34,944 nt of DNA from positions 1 to 34,944 of the forward strand of contig JAUXST010000440.1 in assembly GCA_030679805.1 (NCBI GenBank), in the 5' to 3' direction. The position numbers were made by a program, and so were the translations under genes. The number at the start of each line of letters is the position of its first letter. The stretch's first letter is position 1. Shown here one piece after another: positions 31,511 through 34,944 of this stretch. Below the pieces are notes generated by a model. That model was not told the DNA's origin. It saw nothing but the letters and a program-made list of their open reading frames with translations, and did no database searches. The DNA comes from Reyranella sp. (GTDB taxonomy: Bacteria > Pseudomonadota > Alphaproteobacteria > Reyranellales > Reyranellaceae).

Positions 31511-32569
31511 CTAGAGCTTGGGAGGTGGATAATAGGGCCTTTCGCCCAGAGCCTGCACGCGCTTCCAGAAATCCGGACCCGACGCCTTGCCGACCTCGTC
31601 GAGGTCTGCCGCCTGTCGCCACAGGCTCCACGACTCCGGATGCAGGTTGATCGCCTCGTTCATCTGGCGATCGCCCTCGACCGTGCTGCCATGGGCACGC
31701 AGCCAAACGCCGAGGCGGAACCGTACCCGCGCCTCGGCGATCTGGGGCGTCACCTTCGGCAGCCCCGCCCGGGCAGCGTCGGCCGGCAGCGCATGCTTGC
31801 CGGTGTTGACCCAGGCGCGCACGGCATCGAGATAGGCTTCGCGCGCCGCCAGCCGCTCGGCCTGGTCCTCGGGCGACATGGTCCTGGTCTTGAGATCCAT
31901 GCGGCGGAAATGGTCCGTCGATCCCGCTGTTTCGGGCGGGCGCACGATCCTGCCCTGCTCGTCGATCCAGATCGCCTGCGGCACGTTCACGAGATTATAG
32001 AGATCCTCAAGGCGATGCTCGGTGTCGACGAGCTGCCAGTACGACGATTTCGCCTGCTCGATCCAGGGGCGCGCATGATCGGCGCCGCGGCTTTCCTCGG
32101 CCACGGCCACCACCATGAAATTCTTGTCCTTCAGTTCGTCGTAGAGAGCCTGCCACACGGGCAAGTCAAAACGGCAGCCTCACCAACTGGCCCAGGTGGC
32201 GACGAAGACTTTCTGACCACGCAGCTGCGAGAGCGACCGCGGCGTGCCGTCGATGTCCGGCAGGGTGAAGTCCGGCGCCTGCAGCCCCTCGAGAGCGGCG
32301 TTGCGCTCATCGGCCGGGGCGCCCAGCGCCCACACGTCGCGCGCCTCGCTGGCGATCACGGGCCCGCCGAGCTTCGTCCAGAAGGCTTCGACGTCGACTT
32401 CGGTCCCCTTCACCGCCGACGCCGGCATCGCCACGCATGCCTCGGCGCGGCACATGCCCTCGGGCTTCAGCGTCCAGCCGGTAACGCGCTCGGCATCGGC
32501 AGCGGTCATCCACAGGCCGTCGCGGGTGACGACGTCGAATTCGTCAATGGGGGTAAGGATCTTTGTCAT
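31511..32569 (-). CDS. TlpA/ResA-like thioredoxin-fold selenoprotein (in-frame TGA = Sec130)
   Basis: One reading frame of 352 residues if the TGA at 32180-32182 is decoded. Before it lie 129 codons: an N-terminal region with Cys40 and Cys45 (GMCRAEACVAMP), then APDFTLPDIDGTPRSLSQLR and VFVATWASW, the thioredoxin approach to the active site. The TGA falls exactly where relatives have the first cysteine, giving WASW-U-GC with Cys132. The same frame then continues for 222 codons (FDLPVWQALYDELKDKNFMV, then PQAIWIDEQGRIV) and a helical TPR-like tail. There is no frameshift. GAGGAG precedes the ATG. A WAxxUGC pattern agrees with ResA-like selenoproteins as I recall them. A null allele or sequencing error remains possible. 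Confidence 0.82.
32146..32182 (-). promoter_or_regulatory. Candidate bacterial SECIS stem-loop at the in-frame TGA
   Basis: Read on the minus strand, the TGA is followed by an RNA able to fold with CTGCC (32177-32173) paired to GGCAG (32154-32150). Beyond one G-G mismatch, GAG (32181-32179, including GA of the UGA) pairs to CTC (32148-32146). The 18-nt loop could be narrowed by G-U pairs and an inner AC/GU step. Bacterial selenocysteine insertion needs such a hairpin just after UGA to bind SelB. Eight Watson-Crick pairs could also occur by chance in GC-rich DNA, so this is supporting evidence only. Confidence 0.5.
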
Positions 32570-32600
32570 GTGCTGGCTCCTCGTCTCGCCCCCCTCCCTA

Positions 32601-32654
32601 CCCTCCCCCTCCGGGGGAGGGTGAAGAAAAGCTCCCTCCCCCGGAGGGGGAGGG
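32601..32654. repeat. Pair of GC-rich palindromes, inverted relative to each other
   Basis: CCCTCCCCC-TCC-GGGGGAGGG (32601-32621) and CCCTCCCCC-GGA-GGGGGAGGG (32634-32654) have identical 9-bp arms and complementary loops, so the second is the reverse complement of the first, with 12 nt between. They lie between the thiamine-diphosphate enzyme and the selenoprotein gene, inside the presumed transcript. A related pair sits at 34354-34407. This is a dispersed intergenic repeat type, perhaps stabilising mRNA. Confidence 0.8.
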
Positions 32655-32667
32655 CTGGGGTGGGGGA

Positions 32668-34302
32668 CTACTTCGGCACCGAGATCGTCACTTCCTTGGA
32701 GGTGATGAACTCGAGCAGCACCGGCACGCCCTTCTTGGTCTGCTCGATGCCGCGCTTGATGGCGGGAATGATGTCCTCGGGCTTGGTGACCCGCTCGCCG
32801 TAGCCGCCGAATGCGCGGGCCATCGCCGCATAGTCGCCCGAGATGTCGGTCGAGCGGTACTTCTCGGTCGAGACCTTCATGATGTGAAGCTCGATTGCCA
32901 TCGAGAAATTGTTGAGCAGGATCGACATGATCGGAATGCGCTCGCGCACCGCGGTCTCGAAATCCATGCCGGTGAAGCCGATCGCGGCATCGCCCCAGAC
33001 GTTGATGCAAAGCTTGTCCGGGCAGGCGAGCTTGGCGCCCATGGCGAGGCCGAGGCCGTAGCCCAGCTGGGTGGTCTTGCCCCAGCCGATGTAGGTGTGC
33101 GGCGCCGTCGTCTTCCAGAACGGCGAGAGCTGGTCGCGCGGGCTGCCGGCATCGTGGGTGATGATGGTGTTGGCCTTGTCGACGGTATTCTGCAGGTCCC
33201 ACAGCACCCGGTAGGGGTTGAGCGGCGCCTCGTTGTTGGTGAGCTTGGGCATCCACTCCTTGAGCCACTCGTCGGCCATCGGCTTGATCTCGGCCACGAC
33301 GGGGCCCGAGTCGCGCTTCTTGCCGCCGACCAGCTTGCTGCACTCGTCGATCATGGCGCGCAACGCGAGCTTCGCATCGCCGATCAGGCCGTACTGGGCG
33401 CGCACGTCCTTGTTGAGATGGTTGGGATCCAGCGTCGTGTGGATCACCGTCTTGCCCTTGGGCATCGAGATGCCGAAGTTCGTCTCGGTGAAGGAGCAGC
33501 CGACGCCGAACAGCACGTCGCAATTGTCGAGGAAGTGCCTGACCTGCTTCGGATAGGCGCGGCCGCCCGAACCGAGCGACAGCGGATGGGTCTCGTCGAA
33601 GCTGCTCTTGCCCTGCAGCGAGGTGCAGACCGGAATGGCCAGGAGCTCGGCCAGCTCCTTCAGCTCGTCATAGGCCTCGGCCCAATGCACGCCATGGCCG
33701 GCATAGATGATCGGGCGCTTGGCTGCGACCAGCACCTTGGCGGCTTCCTTCACCGCCGCGGGATCGGGGCCGTATTTGGTCGCGACGACCGGCTCGTAGG
33801 TCAGCGGATCGGGCGCGTCCTCGACATTGGCCTCGGCCGGGAACTCGATGATCACCGGCGCGCCGCGGCCGTTGCGCAGCAGGCTGAAGGCCCGGCGCAT
33901 GATGTTCTCGATTTCCTTGCCCGACGTGATCGGCTCGGCGTGCTTGGCGACATGCGCCATGGCCAGCGTCGAATTGAAGTTGGGCGGCACGTGCGCGATG
34001 CGCCGCGGATAGCCCGCCGGGATCACCAGCAGCGGCACCGATTCGCCGAAGGCCTGAGCCACGCCGCCATAGGCGTTCTCCGAGCCCGGTCCGCTCTGCA
34101 TGCAGAAGACGCCCATCTTGCGGCCCTTGGTCAGGCGCGACATGGCGTCGGCCATGTGCAGGCCGATACGCTCCTGGCGCACGATGATCGGGCGGATGTC
34201 GATCGCCGCGCAATGCTCGATCAGATGGTTGACGGGATAGGCAAAGAGATATTCCACGCCCTCGCGCTTGAGGATTTCCGCGACTGCCGGACCGGTCTTC
34301 AT
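32668..34302 (-). CDS. Thiamine-diphosphate-requiring enzyme (acetolactate synthase/benzaldehyde lyase-like)
   Basis: A 544-residue enzyme with the three-domain ThDP architecture. Glu44 (VRQERIGLHMADA) is the cofactor-activating residue, MQSGPGSENAYGGVAQAF is the family N-terminal loop, and WGDAAIGFTGMDFETAVRER with LLNNFS is the metal/ThDP motif. The middle domain (VKEAAKVLVAAKRPIIYAG) is intact. No FAD-specific features can be confirmed, so it may be an acetolactate synthase homolog, a 2-keto-acid decarboxylase or oxalyl-CoA-type lyase. It lies between two pairs of palindromic repeats and is transcribed toward the selenoprotein gene, with a 98-nt gap. Confidence 0.9.
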   Translation of the reverse strand: MKTGPAVAEILKREGVEYLFAYPVNHLIEHCAAIDIRPIIVRQERIGLHMADAMSRLTKGRKMGVFCMQSGPGSENAYGGVAQAFGESVPLLVIPAGYPRRIAHVPPNFNSTLAMAHVAKHAEPITSGKEIENIMRRAFSLLRNGRGAPVIIEFPAEANVEDAPDPLTYEPVVATKYGPDPAAVKEAAKVLVAAKRPIIYAGHGVHWAEAYDELKELAELLAIPVCTSLQGKSSFDETHPLSLGSGGRAYPKQVRHFLDNCDVLFGVGCSFTETNFGISMPKGKTVIHTTLDPNHLNKDVRAQYGLIGDAKLALRAMIDECSKLVGGKKRDSGPVVAEIKPMADEWLKEWMPKLTNNEAPLNPYRVLWDLQNTVDKANTIITHDAGSPRDQLSPFWKTTAPHTYIGWGKTTQLGYGLGLAMGAKLACPDKLCINVWGDAAIGFTGMDFETAVRERIPIMSILLNNFSMAIELHIMKVSTEKYRSTDISGDYAAMARAFGGYGERVTKPEDIIPAIKRGIEQTKKGVPVLLEFITSKEVTISVPK

Positions 34303-34353
34303 TTTGATCTCTCCCCTATTATGGAGCCCGACTGAAGCTCTCCCCCTCCCTGC

Positions 34354-34407
34354 CCTCCCCCTACGGGGGAGGAAAAGAAATCATATCCCCTCCCCTGTAG
34401 GGGGAGG
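34354..34407. repeat. Second pair of GC-rich palindromes
   Basis: CCTCCCCC-TAC-GGGGGAGG (34354-34372) and CCTCCCC-TGTAG-GGGGAGG (34389-34407) resemble the pair at 32601-32654 and lie in the 140-nt gap between the VWA gene and the thiamine-diphosphate enzyme. The rest of the gap is C/G-rich with no gene. Confidence 0.75.
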
Positions 34408-34442
34408 TGCCCGAAGGGCGGAGGGGGAAGGCTACATGAGGG

Positions 34443-34944
34443 CTATTTGTTCAATTCCTTCATCGCGCTGTCGAGACCGCCCAGGGTGAGCGGGAACATG
34501 CGGTTGGAGCTCAGTTGCTGCAGCAGCTGGATCGACGGCGTGTAGCTCCAGTGCCGCTCGGGCACCGGATTGAGCCACACCATGCTGCGGTAGGTGTCGG
34601 CCACGCGCTGGATCCAGGTCTGGCCAGATTCCTCGTTCCAATGCTCCACCGAGCCGCCCGGATAGGCGATCTCGTAGGGGCTCATCGAGGCATCGCCGAC
34701 GAACAGCACCTTGTAGTCGGCCGGATAGGTATGGAGCAGCTGCGCCGTCGAGAAGGTGTCGACGTGGCGGCGGCGGTTGTCCTTCCACAGCTTCTCGTAG
34801 AGGCAATTGTGGAAGTAGAAGAATTCGAGATGCTTGAATTCGGAGCGCGCCGCCGAGAACAGCTCCTCGCAGACGCGGATATGCGCATCCATCGAGCCGC
34901 CGATGTCGAACAGGATCAGCAGCTTCACCTTGTTGCGTCGCTCC
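34443..34944 (-). CDS. CoxE-like VWA-domain protein, N-terminal part outside the window
   Basis: At least 166 codons of the C-terminal VWA domain. The frame stays open to the right edge: the residues before the first internal GTG read ERRNK, as in intact relatives, so the gene starts beyond 34944. It has a MIDAS-type DIGGS motif near the start of the visible part, VLFVGDASMSPYEI in the middle and the ending SAMKELNK. CoxE-like VWA proteins often work with a MoxR AAA ATPase in assembling metal enzymes, but this partner would be outside the window. It is transcribed toward the thiamine-diphosphate enzyme. Confidence 0.88.
   Translation of the reverse strand, partial: ERRNKVKLLILFDIGGSMDAHIRVCEELFSAARSEFKHLEFFYFHNCLYEKLWKDNRRRHVDTFSTAQLLHTYPADYKVLFVGDASMSPYEIAYPGGSVEHWNEESGQTWIQRVADTYRSMVWLNPVPERHWSYTPSIQLLQQLSSNRMFPLTLGGLDSAMKELNK

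Noticed and set aside
31511-32164. Separate 217-residue gene starting at a TTG
   Set aside because: It begins in the middle of the thioredoxin fold, right after the active site; no ribosome-binding site; continuous frame with the upstream part through one TGA.
31511-32569. Simple pseudogene call for the TGA-interrupted gene
   Set aside because: Only one disruption, at the exact cysteine position, with intact coding on both sides and a following hairpin; selenocysteine explains this better, although a null allele is not excluded.
32180-33523. Long minus-strand frame running from inside the thiamine-diphosphate gene into the first half of the selenoprotein candidate
   Set aside because: Its upstream two-thirds is an out-of-frame shadow of the thiamine-diphosphate gene; the real start is ATG 32569 with GAGGAG.
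32563-34335. A 590-codon plus-strand reading frame opposite the thiamine-diphosphate enzyme
   Set aside because: Antisense shadow; the minus strand carries the conserved motifs.

Overview
The window is about 35 kb of high-GC, gene-dense bacterial DNA with short intergenic gaps. Gene content points to an alphaproteobacterium with a broad organic-acid and sulfur metabolism: a peptide-type ABC importer, orphan Bug-type and TAXI-type binding proteins, Sox proteins, a Tat-exported molybdenum hydroxylase and many CoA or thiamine-diphosphate enzymes. Reyranella or another Rhodospirillales-like soil or water bacterium would fit, but that is inference. I see no tRNA, rRNA, CRISPR array, transposase or phage gene.

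Left part (1-10457). A minus-strand peptide/nickel-type ABC operon (binding protein, two permeases, truncated ATPase) runs off the left edge. Next come a VOC-fold protein, an HpcH/HpaI aldolase, a benzoylformate-decarboxylase-like thiamine-diphosphate enzyme, a flavin monooxygenase-like protein and a GMC oxidoreductase. Together they look like uptake and breakdown of a small, possibly aromatic, acid, but the substrate cannot be read from sequence.

Middle (10458-22653). A PadR regulator and a ChrA chromate transporter overlap by 4 nt. They are divergent from a TauE/SafE permease across a 180-nt region with palindromic operators lying on two recognisable promoters. A cytochrome with a C-terminal haem motif and a broken DUF442 gene follow. 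Then come a MetE-like methyltransferase, a Bug binding protein, an acyl-CoA dehydrogenase, an unknown exported protein of lower GC, an SbmA/YddA-type ABC exporter, a class II aldolase, an Lrp regulator and two small hypothetical genes.

Sulfur block (22654-29853, minus strand). Nine genes are packed with gaps of 0-14 nt: 2Fe-2S subunit, molybdopterin subunit, monohaem cytochrome c, FccB flavoprotein, SoxX, SoxY, SoxZ, SoxA and a TAXI binding protein. soxB and soxCD are absent from the window, and SoxY lacks the usual GGCGG tail.

Right part (30170-34944, minus strand). A CoxE-like VWA protein (cut by the right edge), a thiamine-diphosphate enzyme, a thioredoxin-fold protein and an M19 dipeptidase fused to a Cys-rich N-terminal domain are all read in one direction. 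The thioredoxin-fold gene is interrupted by one in-frame TGA exactly where the active-site cysteine should be (WASW-TGA-GC), and a stem-loop starts at that codon. I interpret it as a selenoprotein of about 352 residues that ordinary gene calling splits in two. This is the most notable finding in the window.
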